A model generated the notes under the pieces. It saw only the letters and a program-made list of their open reading frames with translations, was not told the DNA's origin and did not search any database. From Aphanomyces cochlioides (Eukaryota; Oomycota; Saprolegniomycetes; Saprolegniales; Verrucalvaceae), in NCBI GenBank assembly GCA_019828595.1, contig JAHQRK010000008.1, positions 2,604,001 to 2,668,000 on the forward strand: 64,000 nucleotides of DNA. The letters run 5' to 3'. Of this stretch, positions 1 to 12,400 are shown in pieces (position 1 is the first letter of the stretch; each line of letters begins with the position of its first letter). The position numbers and the translations under genes were made by a program.

Positions 1-239
1 ACAAGAATTACTTGACACTGTCCTGTGAAATAAAATGTGTGAGTTTAGGCAAAAACGCTCTGTTTTTGCACAAAAAAAGATCAGCTTAGCGTAAGCTTGT
101 AGGCAATACGAGAAATGGCTTCTGCAATATGTTGGGGAATTTAAATCCCTGTTGTCCACACAAAAAACCGACAAATCAAAGTCGTAGGCAGATTATGTTA
201 TATTGTTTCCTTAGAACTCCAGCAAGCACTAAAACCAGT
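1..239. other. no gene recognised
   Basis: No convincing coding or RNA feature was found here. It may be the eroded 5' part of the copia element that follows. No copy of the sequence beginning at 3153 (the presumed LTR start) is present, so a 5' LTR is either absent from the window or decayed beyond recognition. Confidence 0.4.
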
Positions 240-386
240 CAAAGCTGGACAACAATGATGCCACTAGAATTCTGATACCAAGCCAATATATCATCATCGT
301 TGACTATTGGTGTCGTTGACCAAGAAGAAGTGAATGCATTTACTGTGCGAAAGAAGATACCGAAAATCGTATTGTGGCATTTGTGA

Positions 387-1190
387 TTGGCCCACCTGAA
401 CTTTGGTGCCATCAAGCAAGCAGCGAAGGATGGAGTTGTCGAAGGCCTCACGCTCAACCCAAGCGACTATAATCATTCTTTCAGTTGCGAGACGTATGAA
501 CTAGCCAAGGCCAAAATGATGAGTTACAAGCAGACGCATCCATATCGTTCCCAAGTGCCACTGGAAAGAATTCACACTGACAAAGGTGGATCGATCACAC
601 CGCCCACCCTCAGCGACAAATTCCATAACGAGCTGTACGTCGATGAAGCGTCAAGATAGAAATGGCTGTTCTTACTCAAGGCCAAATCCGAAACACTCAC
701 AAATTTCAATCATTTCCACGTCGACGCTGAGCGTCAGTTTGGCCACCAAGTCAAAACTATCATGACTGACAATGCCAAGGAGTATATAAACAAGAATCTC
801 AAGGCCTACTGCTCAAGTCTCGGTATCGAACAACTGTTCACCAACAATTACTCGCCAGAGGAAAATTGTATCGCTGAGAAACCGAAATACACAATCATGA
901 ACAAGGTTCGATACCTCCTCGAAGACAGGGGTGAAGCGCTAAACTACGTTGTTTACACAGAAAACCGAAGTCCAACTAAAGCCCTCGGTGGCAAGACACC
1001 ATTCGAAGTCATTTATGGCCGACGTCCAAACATTGAGCACCTGCGGCCATTTGGATGTACAGCATTTGCATTCATTGACAAGTCGAAGCGATCCAAACTG
1101 GACTCTCGGGCTACCAATTGCATACTTCTTGGGTATGGAAGTCAACGCAAAAGCTACCGTTTACAAAATTGCTCGGTTCTGTCAAGTTTC
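387..1190 (+). pseudogene. copia GAG-pre-integrase and integrase fragment
   Basis: One frame (interrupted only by TAG at 658-660) carries the end of the GAG-pre-integrase domain and the DDE integrase core. The acidic triad can be followed as the Asp of IHTD, the Asp of TDNAKEY and the Glu of SPEEN. It continues through the conserved PFGC region (LRPFGCTAFAF) to LLGYGSQRKSYRL, where the frame is lost. The upstream stop at 384-386 separates WHL from LAHLNF, a position where copia elements usually keep an open frame. It is a remnant with no functional integrase expected. Confidence 0.8.
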
Positions 1191-1587
1191 TTGAAGACAA
1201 AACTCCACGAACTGGATGTATTGGATCAATGGGAGCTGAATCAATCAATTCCAGATCATCAATTCCAGTCGACAACCAAACCGACTCAAGATTTCCCGAC
1301 CCAAGGCACAAGTCTGGTGACAACGACGCTCAAGTTCTCACTCCACGTCGAGTTCACTTCAATTTACCTCAAGACAATGATGGCGTTGATGCCAATGGAA
1401 CTTCACTGACAACTGATGATACGACGAGTCACGACCATGACAACGATGACGCCACTTCAAACATTATTTCGAATCGCAGCGTTGGTACCGCCGATGAAGT
1501 CCATGATGAAGACAACGAAGCACCAGATGCAAGCAAATCGGAGCCTGAATTTGATGATCCAAGGCGATCTCATGTGGGTCCCATCAA

Positions 1588-3145
1588 GTGTATAGTGTGC
1601 AAGTCCTCAATGAGACGCCACTTTCATTTTCCGATGTTGACAAAAGTCCAAATCGACTCAAGTGGCTCGAAGCAACTCAAGATGAATATGAGTTACTCGT
1701 CAACAATGGTACCTGGACCCTCATGGACTTACCACCTGGACGAGAGGCATTAAAATGCAAGTGGCTGTTGCACATCAAATTTGATGCAGAAGGCAATATG
1801 ACCAAATTCAAGGCACGACTTGTACTTAAGGGCTACATGCAACGATACGGTGTTGATTACCTCGAAATCTTTCCCCTGTGCTGCGAATGAATACTCTTCG
1901 ACTCCTCTTGTGTCTTATTGCGCACATCAAGTGGAAAATTCGCCAACTTGATGTCAAGACTGCCTTTCTCAATGGTCAACTTGAGGACGATGCAGAAATA
2001 CATATGGAGCAGCCACCACGATACGCAGTGCCAGGTGAAGAAACCAAGGTCTGTCGACTCAACAAATCCATTTATGGCCTCAAAAAAGCCCCGAGATGCT
2101 GGTACATGACCTAACACACCTATCTCCTACAAGTTGGATTTGAGCGATGCAAACAAGTCTGCCTTTACGTCAAAAGAGTGGGAAACTCAGTTGTGCTTTT
2201 GAGCGTTTACGTTGATGTTATCACAGTGACGGGCAGCTCCAACTCACACATCGAAGACGCCTGCAATGCACTCAAGTCAAAATTTGATATGTCTGATCTT
2301 GGAGAACTCAAGTCCATCCTTGGGATCAAGATCTCAGTGAATGGCACAACTATGCGAATTTGCCAACAAGGCTACGTGGAAGTACTCACTGACAAATTTG
2401 GTATGAACAACTCAAAGTCTGCCCCAACCCCTGGAGTGGTCGGGCATACCCTTGTACCAACACATCAAGTCAAGAACCTCAACCTGGCATATCGCGAACT
2501 TGTCGGAAGCTTTCATTACCTGGTCACTGCGACTCGACCCGACATTGCGAATGCTATTCGCAACTTTTTTAAACACCTTGCAAAGTATGATGACAGTCAT
2601 TGGAATCAAACCAAACGAGTGTTGAGAAATCTCAAAGGAGCCAAGTCTGCAAGTCTCCTGATCGATGGCAACAATCAAGTGAGAGCTTTTCAGTTGACAG
2701 CATACTACAATGCTGACTTTGCGAATGGAGAAGACCGCAAGTCAATCAGTGGTTATGCTGTCATGTACGGTTCATGCTGCCTATCCTATCGCTCAAGGAA
2801 GCAATCGATTGTGGCTCTCTCCATAGCAGAAGCCGAATGCATTGCGCTTGCTGACTGTGTGAAGGAGCTCCTTTGGAAGAACTTGGATTCCCGCAACGAA
2901 CAATCACGGTCCACTGCGACAACCAAAGTGCAATTGCAATCGCGAAGAATCCTGGCCAACACGAGAGAACCAAGCATAGTAGCACCAAGTACCATTTTGT
3001 GCGAGACAATGTCGAGAAAGAGAAGATCAAACTCGAGTATTGTCCAAGTAAGATGATGATCGCTGATATCTTGACAAAGGCCATTCCGCGAGAGCAATTC
3101 GAAATCCTGCGTTCCAAGTTGGGACTAGCAGAAGATCCGAATTGA
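1588..3145 (+). pseudogene. copia reverse transcriptase / RNase H fragment
   Basis: The reverse transcriptase begins in one frame (WLEATQDEYELL, KARLVLKGYMQRYGVDYLE) and shifts near 1880 to a second frame (QLDVKTAFLNG, SIYGLKKAP). It is cut by TAA at 2112-2114, continues to the RNase H motifs, and shifts again near 2880 for the last 90 codons, ending at TGA 3143-3145. The YVDD metal-binding motif is YVDV. The final stop lies immediately before a purine tract, as in intact copia elements, so the 3' end is complete although the protein is not. Confidence 0.82.
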
Positions 3146-3152
3146 GGGGGAG
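3144..3152 (+). other. Polypurine tract of the copia element
   Basis: GAGGGGGAG directly follows the RNase H stop codon and precedes a TGTTAGAA sequence. In LTR retrotransposons the plus-strand primer tract abuts the 3' LTR, which begins TG. The placement and composition fit that role. Confidence 0.7.
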
Positions 3153-3650
3153 TGTTAGAAAATGCCAATCAAGGCTTTGATAACTTACTGTAATGACTAA
3201 ACTGCGCTTAAGCCGCGCAGAAGACAAATACTGAAGCAAATACAAAGTGATTCGTCACGTTGGCCAAAACTATCCAAACACTTTGCGTCCCATCCACACA
3301 CATGTCACACATGTGATTCAAGTGACTTCGGCAAACCACATTCAACATGAGCCCTGCACAATCGTAAGCCGATACCAACTTCTTCACAATAGTACTCTAG
3401 ACTGGTCGTAGTCGGGCTAATATTGAAGAGACACAACTCATTCAAGCGCATATCTTGTCGACTGATCCATGTTTTGGGTGAAGTCGGTCTGTGGAGTTGA
3501 CAACAAAACAATATTTTCTCACGTCCAAACATGCGGTGCATTCTGATCGTCCAACATCGCATGGCGAACTGATCGTCATTCCACCACAGAATCCAGTTGA
3601 ACGTCTCGTTGGATACTGTCAAAATAAAATTAATATTTTATCATATAATA
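3153..3650 (+). repeat. Probable 3' LTR (right end undetermined)
   Basis: The LTR should begin with TGTTAGAAAA at 3153, just after the polypurine tract. No second copy exists in the window and I could not identify a matching TCTAACA-type end or a target-site duplication, so the right boundary is a guess. The stretch ends in an AT-rich run near 3620-3660. No coding sequence is convincing. Confidence 0.4.
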
Positions 3651-4018
3651 TATATGTAAGGTACATCAAATATTGGAGCATGCGACTTTTTATGCATAAA
3701 ACCTGCTTAAACTGATACGCATATTCATATATAACCTGCCATAGTTAGTACGAGCGTACCGTTGCACATGATCTTCGCGGATTGTGCATTGAACTTCACA
3801 GTGCAACATCGTGTGGATACAAGGTCAGCCTCAATATTGCAATACAATCGAACCCTTTCCTACATGATAGAGCAATGATAAGGAGTATTTCAACGTGAGA
3901 CCCCTTCTTCCGTCGCTCTTTTCAGCGGAGAAATGGGATCAAGCCGTTCCACCCAAATCCAAACTCTGAGCAATCGTGCAACTGTGAATCCATATGACAG
4001 AAAATAAGAAGCAATTCA
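3651..4018. other. Non-coding spacer
   Basis: No gene, RNA or repeat is recognisable between the presumed LTR and the end of the minus-strand broken frame. Short open frames on both strands have no family resemblance. Confidence 0.35.
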
Positions 4019-4579
4019 AATGCGCTTTGATCGGCTTTGCACGATCATTTTGAGCTCGACAAATGGAGACAATAGAATATCAATCAAGGTTTTGGCGCCT
4101 TCTTTTTTGCTTGTGCTCGATGCGCTCGAGATCAGAATGAACGAGTAGGATGATGCACCGCGACCTTCCTCGGATTGATTTAACTCAAGGAAAACTTCCC
4201 ATATCCTACTGTCGTCGACAACAGAATTGACCTTGGCGAAATGTTGCTCCTCATGGTAAAAGTGATCGAATGTCCCAACTGGCGTCGCTTCATTGAGTGC
4301 GATACGAGAGGTTCTGCTTTTGGCATCAACAAACTCTAGGCCACAATCAATTTGGTTCGACTTTGCGTTGTTGTCATGTAATAAGGTCTGGCGCTGCTAT
4401 GGCGTGGAGTGCGCGAGATATGCGTCTGGGACCATGTGGTGAGTAAGTCTCTGTAGCAAATGCATAATTTTTGGATCGTAAGTTACAACACGTCCAGCTC
4501 TTTTGTCATGGCCCGTGACGGGTGATCTTGTGACATTCACCATAGACGATCCACATAAGAAGACGTCCAGAGACTTCAT
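4019..4579 (-). pseudogene. Broken minus-strand open frame, function unknown
   Basis: Reading the minus strand from an ATG at 4579, 60 codons run to TAG at 4397-4399. The same frame then stays open for about 125 more codons before TGA near 4020. The second part lacks an early start codon, so it would be missed by ORF calling. Composition looks protein-like (for example HFAKVNSVVDDSRIWEVF), but I recognise no family. Upstream on the minus strand a TTTCAG at about 4600 could be a splice acceptor, so this may be the 3' exon of an older gene. If so, its 5' part has been replaced by, or overlaps, the start of the NRPS. The alternative is a chance open frame. Confidence 0.35.
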
Positions 4580-4589
4580 TTTCCATATT
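4574..4589 (+). promoter_or_regulatory. Candidate oomycete initiator plus flanking promoter element
   Basis: CTTCATTTTCCATATT matches 13 of 16 positions of the oomycete core promoter consensus GCTCATTYYNCAWTTT, which combines the initiator and flanking region. The initiator A is at 4578, about 45 nt before the ATG at 4623. That spacing fits the short 5' leaders usual in oomycetes. The match supports both the chosen start codon and the oomycete assignment. It rests on one site read by eye. Confidence 0.55.
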
Positions 4590-4622
4590 GCCCTGAAACG
4601 ACAAGATCATATCAGTGCCACA

Positions 4623-6449
4623 ATGGATTGCAGCTTCGAGTCGTCCGCTCAAGGGGCATCATGCGTATTTGGTTCATCAATGCCTGTGCCATTCGAGCTC
4701 CTTCATCATGCATTTGAAGCCCGAGCAACATCAAATTCAGAGCTTCGAGCAATCGAGTTCGAAAGCGAGTTTTTGTCCTATGGTCAACTGAACACCAATG
4801 CCAACAAACTTGCATGGAAGTTATCATCTCTAGGAGTTTCTTGTGGTACACGCGTTGCTGTGGTGATGGAACGATGCTTGGAGTTTCCGATTGGTTTGTT
4901 GGCTGTGCTGAAAGCAGGAGGCTCGATGATGCCGCTTGATGCTACATTTCCTACGAATCGACTCAAGTTTATGCTAACTGATGCGAATGCGTCGGTTGTG
5001 GTCACGACTGAGAAATACCGTGTTGAAGTGGAAGCATTGGAATTGACTATCCCTGTGGTATATGTCAGCTTAAGTGAATTGGATGGAGCGCCACTGCCGT
5101 TGCAAGTTACGAATCCTGCTTCGCGTTTCGACGAAGCTTATGTCGTGTATACGTCAGGCTCCACCGGTAAACCCAAGGGTGTTCCCGTTCTGCATTGCGG
5201 TATTGTGAACACTGTGTACTTTTCCTCGAAAGAAATGTTTGCGGAAGGTCAACGAATCGCTCAAATGTTTTCAATTGCCTTTGATGGTTGTCAGCTGGAT
5301 ATTTGGAGTGCACTATCAAATGGTGCAACTTTGGTGTTTCGTGGAGATGATGTGTTTGAAACCTTGACGACAGTAAACAGCATTGTGTGCACCCCAACTG
5401 CGTTGAGTCAATTTGGGAGCCCTACTCAATACTCTAATCTCAAGTTTGTCGCTGTTGCTGGAGAGCAAATATCGTCGTCTTTGAAGGACATGTGGGCACC
5501 TCACGTGACTTTCATGAACAGATATGGTCCAACTGAATGCGCTGTCGAAACACACGAGACAAGGCTTGATTTGAATACAGCAGTGGCGGTAGGGGCTCCT
5601 CTGCCTAACGTGAACTGCTACGTCTTGGACGAGAACATGCTTCCTGTTCCAGTCGGTGAGGTGGGCGAGATCTTCTTGGGTGGCGTTTGCGTCTCTCCTG
5701 AATACATCAACCTACCTGATCAAACTGCTGAACGTTTTCTGGATGACCCTTTTGTACCTGGAGGGGGGCGCATGTTTCGAACTGGCGATTTTGGCCGACT
5801 TCTAGAGAACGGACACTTTGAAGTTCACGGACGAAAGGACAGCCAAGTGAAGCTGAAGGGATATCGAATTGAATTGGAAGAAATCGGAGAGGCCATGATG
5901 CGTCATCCCCAAGTAACCGCTGCGGCAGCAATTGTAAAACAGAATACCCACCTCGTGGGATACTTTACGCCTTCCGACGTGAATGTAGAGGAGTTGAGAG
6001 CTTTGGTGGAGAGTTTCGTCCCCATTTACATGGTCCCCTCTGCGTGGGTTGGTTTGGAATCCATGCCTCAAAACGTCAATGGTAAAATCGATCGCAAAGC
6101 ACTCGAAGACTTGGACATTTCAGTTGAGCTGGAGAGTTTTGTTTCGAAAAATGAGCTACGCCTAGCCAATATTTGGGCTGAAGTTTTGGGCATTTCTGTT
6201 ACTGGAATCGGTCGACAGACGTCATTTTTTGCCCTAGGAGGTGACTCGCTTTCGATGATTAAAGTGGTTAAAAAGTGCCGCGAAAGAGGTATGGATGTCA
6301 GCCCATTACGTTTGGCAAGAGAACCGACCTTGTGGCGTGCCGCATTGGCGCTTGATGAAGACACTCCTTCAGAGTGGCCAGCTGTGAGCTTACCCATCGC
6401 TATACTGGAAGAAGTTGACGATATTCTATCGGGATTGCAGGTTGAAAAG
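4623..6449 (+). other. NRPS module 1: A1-T1 (initiation)
   Basis: Residues about 1-609. There is no C domain in front of A1 (4680-6110), so the chain starts with a free aminoacyl unit. Core motifs are complete: YTSGSTGKPKG, YGPTE, RTGD, GRKDSQVKLKGYRIE and NGKIDR with the catalytic Lys. The pocket signature, read by hand against GrsA, is DGLVAARVEK (class a). The carrier serine codon is 6246-6248 in LGGDSLS, the form found in front of C domains rather than E domains. A1 is more diverged in nucleotide sequence than the modules after it. Confidence 0.85.
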
Positions 6450-9400
6450 GATTACACCGTTTACCCTGTTTCCTCACTTCAGGCGGGCATGCTCATTGAA
6501 AGCATGCAGAGTAGTTCGGCCTATTTGATTCAAGAAAAGTTAGCTCTTGATACGAGCATTGACGTGGATTGGCTTTGTCAATGCATCCAAGATATTGCTC
6601 AACAGCGCGAAATCTTTCGATCAACCTTCGTGGCAACAAAGTTTGGTATCTTTCAAGTGTACCTGAATGGACGTTGTACTTTCAAAGTTGCTCAAGAAAA
6701 TGTAGAATCCATCGAAGAATTTTTAGGTGCCGACGCTTCCCGCGGATTCAGTGTTGGTGAAGTCTTTGCTCGCTGCTCCATAGTAATGGAGTCGTCAAAA
6801 AAGTACCTGGTCATCACAATTCACCACAGTTTGTACGACGGATTTACATCTTCGTTACTGATTGGAGACCTTATGGACGCCCACTCACGAAAAATTCTGC
6901 CAAGTCGACCGAGCTTTAGGACAGTAATTGATTATATCGAGGCCCAAGATCTAGCTACTTCTGCAGCATTTTGGCAATCATACTTAAGCGATGCTGAGCC
7001 AACAATCATTGGAATGAAATTTGATAGCCATCAAGAGCTTGGAGATACTACAATTAAGAAGACCTTCCATCCGCCAATGCACGTCTTGGCAGACACCGCA
7101 AAGCTTGTTGGCGTTACAGTTGCTGAATTCTCAAAACTGGCATGGGCTGCCACACTTCGAAAATTCACTCGTTCAAATGATATTTTGTTTGGTCAAGTCG
7201 TGTCAAATCGTAACATACCTGTGAGAGATACAGAAAGGTAAAAACCCAAATGGACGGCATTGAAAATAATCCCCACTTAGCATTTTAGGCGCATTGGTAA
7301 CAACCATTCCCTTCCGTGTACAATTTAACGATGACGAGCCTCTTGAATCGTTTATGATTTCTTTGCAAGAGTCGCAGAGCTCTATGCTACCCTTCTCGTA
7401 TGCAAGTTTGATCGACATGAAGCAATGGGCCAATTCTGACGTTGAATTGTATGATACGCTCTTTGCATATCAAAATATGCCCCCCGTTGAAGTTGCATCC
7501 GGCTTTGAATTTGAATCAATCCAAAACAATCAAGCTCAAAACCACCAATACACACTTGAAGTTATATTAGAGCCAACGGGAAATGCTCTGAATTGTCTTG
7601 CTCATTTCAATCCAAGCCGCATCAACCTGGATTATGCAGATATAATTCTTGATGAATTTATCCACACAATGGATATTCTGCTCGAATCATTCACAGATTT
7701 GCCTTCCACTTCATCAAGATTGTTGGAGCTATCACATTCTCACAACAATCGTCTCCAAGAAGCATCTTTTGGTCCGATTACTCCTTTGCCTTACGAGTTG
7801 TTGCAACACGCATTTGAAGAGCGAGCGGCCAAGAAGCCCCATTTGTTGGCCGTCGAATACGAAGGAAAGAGTATTACATATGGAGAGTTGAACGACCAGG
7901 CGACGACGTTGGCTCATGAGTTGGTGTCTTTGGGCGTTGGCGTCGGAAGCCGAGTGGCTGTGGTGATGGAGCGGTGTTTGGAATTTCCGATTGGTTTGTT
8001 GGCAGTGTTGAAAGCCGGAGGGTCGATGATGCCGCTGGACGCCACGTTCCCAGCGAACCGTTTGACGTTTATGTTGGGCGATGCGAATGCGTCTGTGGTA
8101 GTGACGACTGAGCAGTACCGAGCTCAGGTGGAAGCATTGACTTTGGATATTCCGGTGGTGTATGTTAGCTCGACTGAGTTGGCAGCATCCCAGAAGACGA
8201 TGGCTTTGATTTCACCGGCGACACGCAACGACGAAGCGTATGTTGTGTATACGTCTGGATCGACTGGTCGGCCAAAGGGTGTTCCTGTGCACCACGTCGG
8301 TGCTGTGAATTTGACATTATTTCCTTTGGAGCCAGAAGCCTTTCAAGAAGGAAAGCGCGTTATGCAATTCTTGGCTATCGGCTTTGATTGGTGCCAGGAA
8401 GAAATTTGGAAAACATTGAACAATGGTGCTACGTTGGTGTTGAGAAGCCAAAATGTTTTCGACACGCTTCCCATTGTTGACGTTATATCATGCACTCCAA
8501 CAGCATTGTCTTCTTTTGGTCACCCATCAAAGTTTCCGAACCTCCAGCATATCGAAGTCGGTGGAGAACAGATTTCGAATTCATTGAAAAATGTGTGGTC
8601 TCCGTTTGTCAAGCTAACAAATGGGTATGGTCCAACGGAATGCGCTAGTCTTACTCATGGAATTTTATTGACGCCGACGAATTCAGTGACAATTGGAAGA
8701 GCAAGGCCAAATGTCAATTCCTATATTTTGGATGCTAACAGGCGACCTGTTCCTGTCGGTGTGGTTGGCGAGATATACTTGGGGGGTATCTGTGTCTCTC
8801 CTGGATACATCAATTTACCCGAACAAACTGCCGAACGCTTCTTGGACGATCCGTTTGTGTCTGGTGGTGGTCGAATGTTTCGAACAGGAGATTTCGGCCG
8901 ATTGCTCCCAAATGGAAACTTCGAAGTGCTAGGTCGAAAAGATAGTCAAGTGAAATTGAAAGGGTACCGTATCGAGTTGGAAGAAATCGGCGAAGCCATG
9001 ATGCGTCATCCCCAAGTGACAGCTGCAGCAGCCATTGTGAAAGACAAGACTCACCTTGTGGGTTATTTTACGCCTCCCACGGTGAACGTGGATGAGTTGC
9101 GAAGTGTGGTTTCGTCGTATTTGCCGGTGTATATGGTCCCTGCCGTCTGGGTTCCATTGGAATCTATGCCACAAAATGTGAACGGCAAGACGGACCGGTT
9201 GGCGTTGGAGGCCATGGATGTGATCGTGGAAGTCGAGTCATTGGAGACAGAAGTTGAAATTCAGCTGGCGACTGTTTGGTCAAAAGTTTTGGACGTTGAC
9301 GTGAGTGAAATTGGCCGCAATACGTCTTTCTTTGCGTTGGGTGGTGACTCTTTGTCCATCATCAAGGTAGTGGCAGCTTGTCGTCAAGTTGGACTATCGA

Positions 9401-12400
9401 TCACGGTGGCTCAATTGTTCAAGGAGCCAATCTTACGTCAAGCAGCTGCAATTTGTGGTCGCGAAACAGCTATGGAGTGGCCCGCAGTCGTAATGTCTGA
9501 TTCAGTGTTGGAGGAAGTCGCCGAAGACTGGTCAAGTATTTTGAGCTTGAACGAGTACATGGTGTACCCCGTGACTCCCCTGCAAGCAGGTATGTTGTAC
9601 TCCACAACGACAGACCGAACGGCGTATGTGATGCAACACACGTTTGACCTCGATGAAGCGTTGACGTTTGAGATGGTATCGAATGGATTTCTCCGTCTTG
9701 CCGAGCAGCATGAGATTCTACGAACGACGTTTGTGTCGCTGCAGTCTGGTTTGGTCCAAATTATCCGACGAGACACGGTTGGACATGTTGTTCGCCATGA
9801 GACTGTATCGCGATTGGAAGATTTTTTGAAAGTAGATCGAGCTCGTGGGTTTGAACTCGGCGATCTGTTCTTTGTTCGATTGACCACGGTGTCGGATGAT
9901 GTCGGAAGATATGCAGTGCTGACAATTCATCACACGTTGTACGACGGATGGTCTTTCCCGCTGTTAGAGTCAGATCTCTTGGAGGCTTTCCACGGCAGAC
10001 CTGTTTCTCCACGACCAAGCTTCCGAAGTTTGGTGGATTATGTTCAAGCGCAGGACGAAGAGCATATCCGAGTTTTCTGGCAAACAACATTGACAAATGT
10101 GACACCATCACTTATTGCACCTGTAAATGGCAAGACGACAGTTTGTGAAGATCAAATTCCATCTTTGCATTTTGAAGTACCAGTAAGTGGATTATCACAC
10201 GCTGCTAAAAATGCAGGCGTTACGTTGGCTACTCTAACCAAATTTGCATGGGCTGTGACTCTACGTAAATTCTTGCGACAAAGTGACATTGTCATAGGCC
10301 AAGTGATGTCAAATCGAAATATTCCAGTGAAAGGAATCGAAAGGTATGGATTACAGGTCAACTTCAATGATTCATGGCTCATTGTGTAGAATGTTGGGTG
10401 CAACGTTGAGTACTGTCCCTTTTCGAGTTCAGTTAATCGATTCGGAAAATGTTTTGTCCAGTCTTCAGACAATGCAGACAAATCAAGGCTCAATATTAGC
10501 ACACTCCCATGCAAGCCTGGTTGATATCAAGAAGTGGAGTGGTGTCGGTCAAGAATTATTCGATTCGTTGTTTGTGTTCCAACAAACAAATGAGTCTGAC
10601 GTTAATCCGCCATCCAAACCAACATCCGTCGTTACAGGTGGAATGCAAGCCTCAACGCATTATGCCTTTGAGCTAGAGCTCTTTGTTCAAAGCACAATAT
10701 TGCACGTTGATGCGATGTTTGATTTTGCTTCGTTGTCCAATTCAGGCACATTGGATTTTGGAAGAATATGAATTTACTTTAGGTCAAGTTGCTGTTGCAG
10801 TGGCATCAAATGACACTTGCTCAACATTGTGGGAGCTATCTGCAGACCAGATGAAATTGATCAAACAGTCATCATTCGGAGCCACATCTCCATTACCGTT
10901 CGAGTTGTTGCATCACGCGTTTGAAGAGCGAGCGGCCAAGAAGCCCCATTTGTTGGCCGTCGAATACGAAGGAAAGAGTATTGCATATGGAGAGTTGAAC
11001 GACCAGGCGACGACGTTGGCTCATGAGTTGGTGTCTTTGGGCGTTGGCGTCGGAAGCCGAGTGGCTGTGGTGATGGAGCGGTGTTTGGAATTTCCGATTG
11101 GTTTGTTGGCAGTGTTGAAAGCCGGAGGGTCGATGATGCCGCTGGACGCCACGTTCCCAGCGAACCGTTTGACGTTTATGTTGGGCGATGCGAATGCGTC
11201 TGTGGTAGTGACGACTGAGCAGTACCGAGCTCAGGTGGAAGCATTGACTTTGGATATTCCGGTGGTGTATGTTAGCTCGACTGAGTTGGCAGCATCCCAG
11301 AAGACGATGGCTTTGATTTCACCGGCGACACGCAACGACGAAGCGTACGTTGTGTATACGTCTGGATCATCAGGTAGACCAAAAGGTGTTCCTGTTCTAC
11401 ACAGGGGAGTTGTCAATGCTATATTGTCATCGTCAAAGGTAATGTTTGCTGAAGAATTCCGAGTTGCTCAACTTCTATCGATATCGTTTGATGGATGTCA
11501 ACTGGACACGTGGAGTGCTTTGTCAAATGGAGCCGCTTTGGTTCTTCGTGGTGATGATATCACGGAGGTCGTAACATCTGTACACAGTGTTCTTATTACA
11601 CCAACAGCATTGAGTCTTCTTGGACACCCCGCGAATTTCCCAAGTCTGAAGTTCGTTGCAGTGGGTGGGGAGAAAATAACAGTGCAGTTAAGAGATTTAT
11701 GGGCCCCACACGTTACCCTTATGAACAAGTACGGGCCGAGTGAGTGTGCGATTGTGTCCCACGAAAACCATCTCCAAGTGGATTCAGCTATTTCTGTTGG
11801 CAGAACATTGGGTAACATTCATTGCTACATTTTGGACAACGTTATGCGACCTGTTCCAGTCGGTGTGGTTGGCGAGATATACTTGGGGGGTATCTGTGTC
11901 TCCCCTGGATACATCAATTTACCCGAACAAACTGCCGAACGCTTCTTGGACGATCCGTTTGTGTCTGGTGGTGGTCGAATGTTTCGAACAGGAGATTTCG
12001 GCCGATTGCTCCCAAATGGAAACTTCGAAGTGCTAGGTCGAAAAGATAGTCAAGTGAAATTGAAAGGGTACCGTATCGAGTTGGAAGAAATCGGCGAAGC
12101 CATGATGCGTCATCCCCAAGTGACAGCTGCAGCAGCCATTGTGAAAGACAAGACTCACCTTGTGGGTTATTTTACGCCTCCCACGGTGAACGTGGATGAG
12201 TTGCGAAGTGTGGTTTCGTCGTATTTGCCGGTGTATATGGTCCCTGCCGTCTGGGTTCCATTGGAATCTATGCCACAAAATGTGAACGGCAAGACGGACC
12301 GGTTGGCGTTGGAGGCCATGGATGTGATCGTGGAAGTCGAGTCATTGGAGACAGAAGTTGAAAAACGCTTTGCCAACGTATGGTCACAAGTGTTGAATGT

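Larger units (their letters stand above)
240..3152 (+). mobile_element. Decayed Ty1/copia LTR retrotransposon (pol remnant)
   Basis: The copia domain order is seen: GAG-pre-integrase (LAHLNFGAIKQ, just after 387), integrase core (about 560-1140, TDNAKEY and SPEENCIAE), reverse transcriptase (about 1640-2400, KARLVLKG, DVKTAFLNG, YGLKKAP) and RNase H (about 2690-3050, DRKSISGY, SRKQSIVALS, a CDNQSAIAIA stretch). Integrase before reverse transcriptase is the copia order. The frame is broken by TGA at 384-386, TAG at 658-660 and TAA at 2112-2114. It also shifts near 1150-1190, 1560-1590, 1880 and 2880. The catalytic YVDD box reads YVDV, with the second Asp replaced by Val at 2217-2219. The element is therefore non-autonomous and old. 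The gag region and 5' LTR are not visible. Confidence 0.88.

Noticed and set aside
239..476. Minus-strand open frames in the copia region
   Set aside because: They overlap the recognisable plus-strand integrase-side coding remnant and have no family content of their own.
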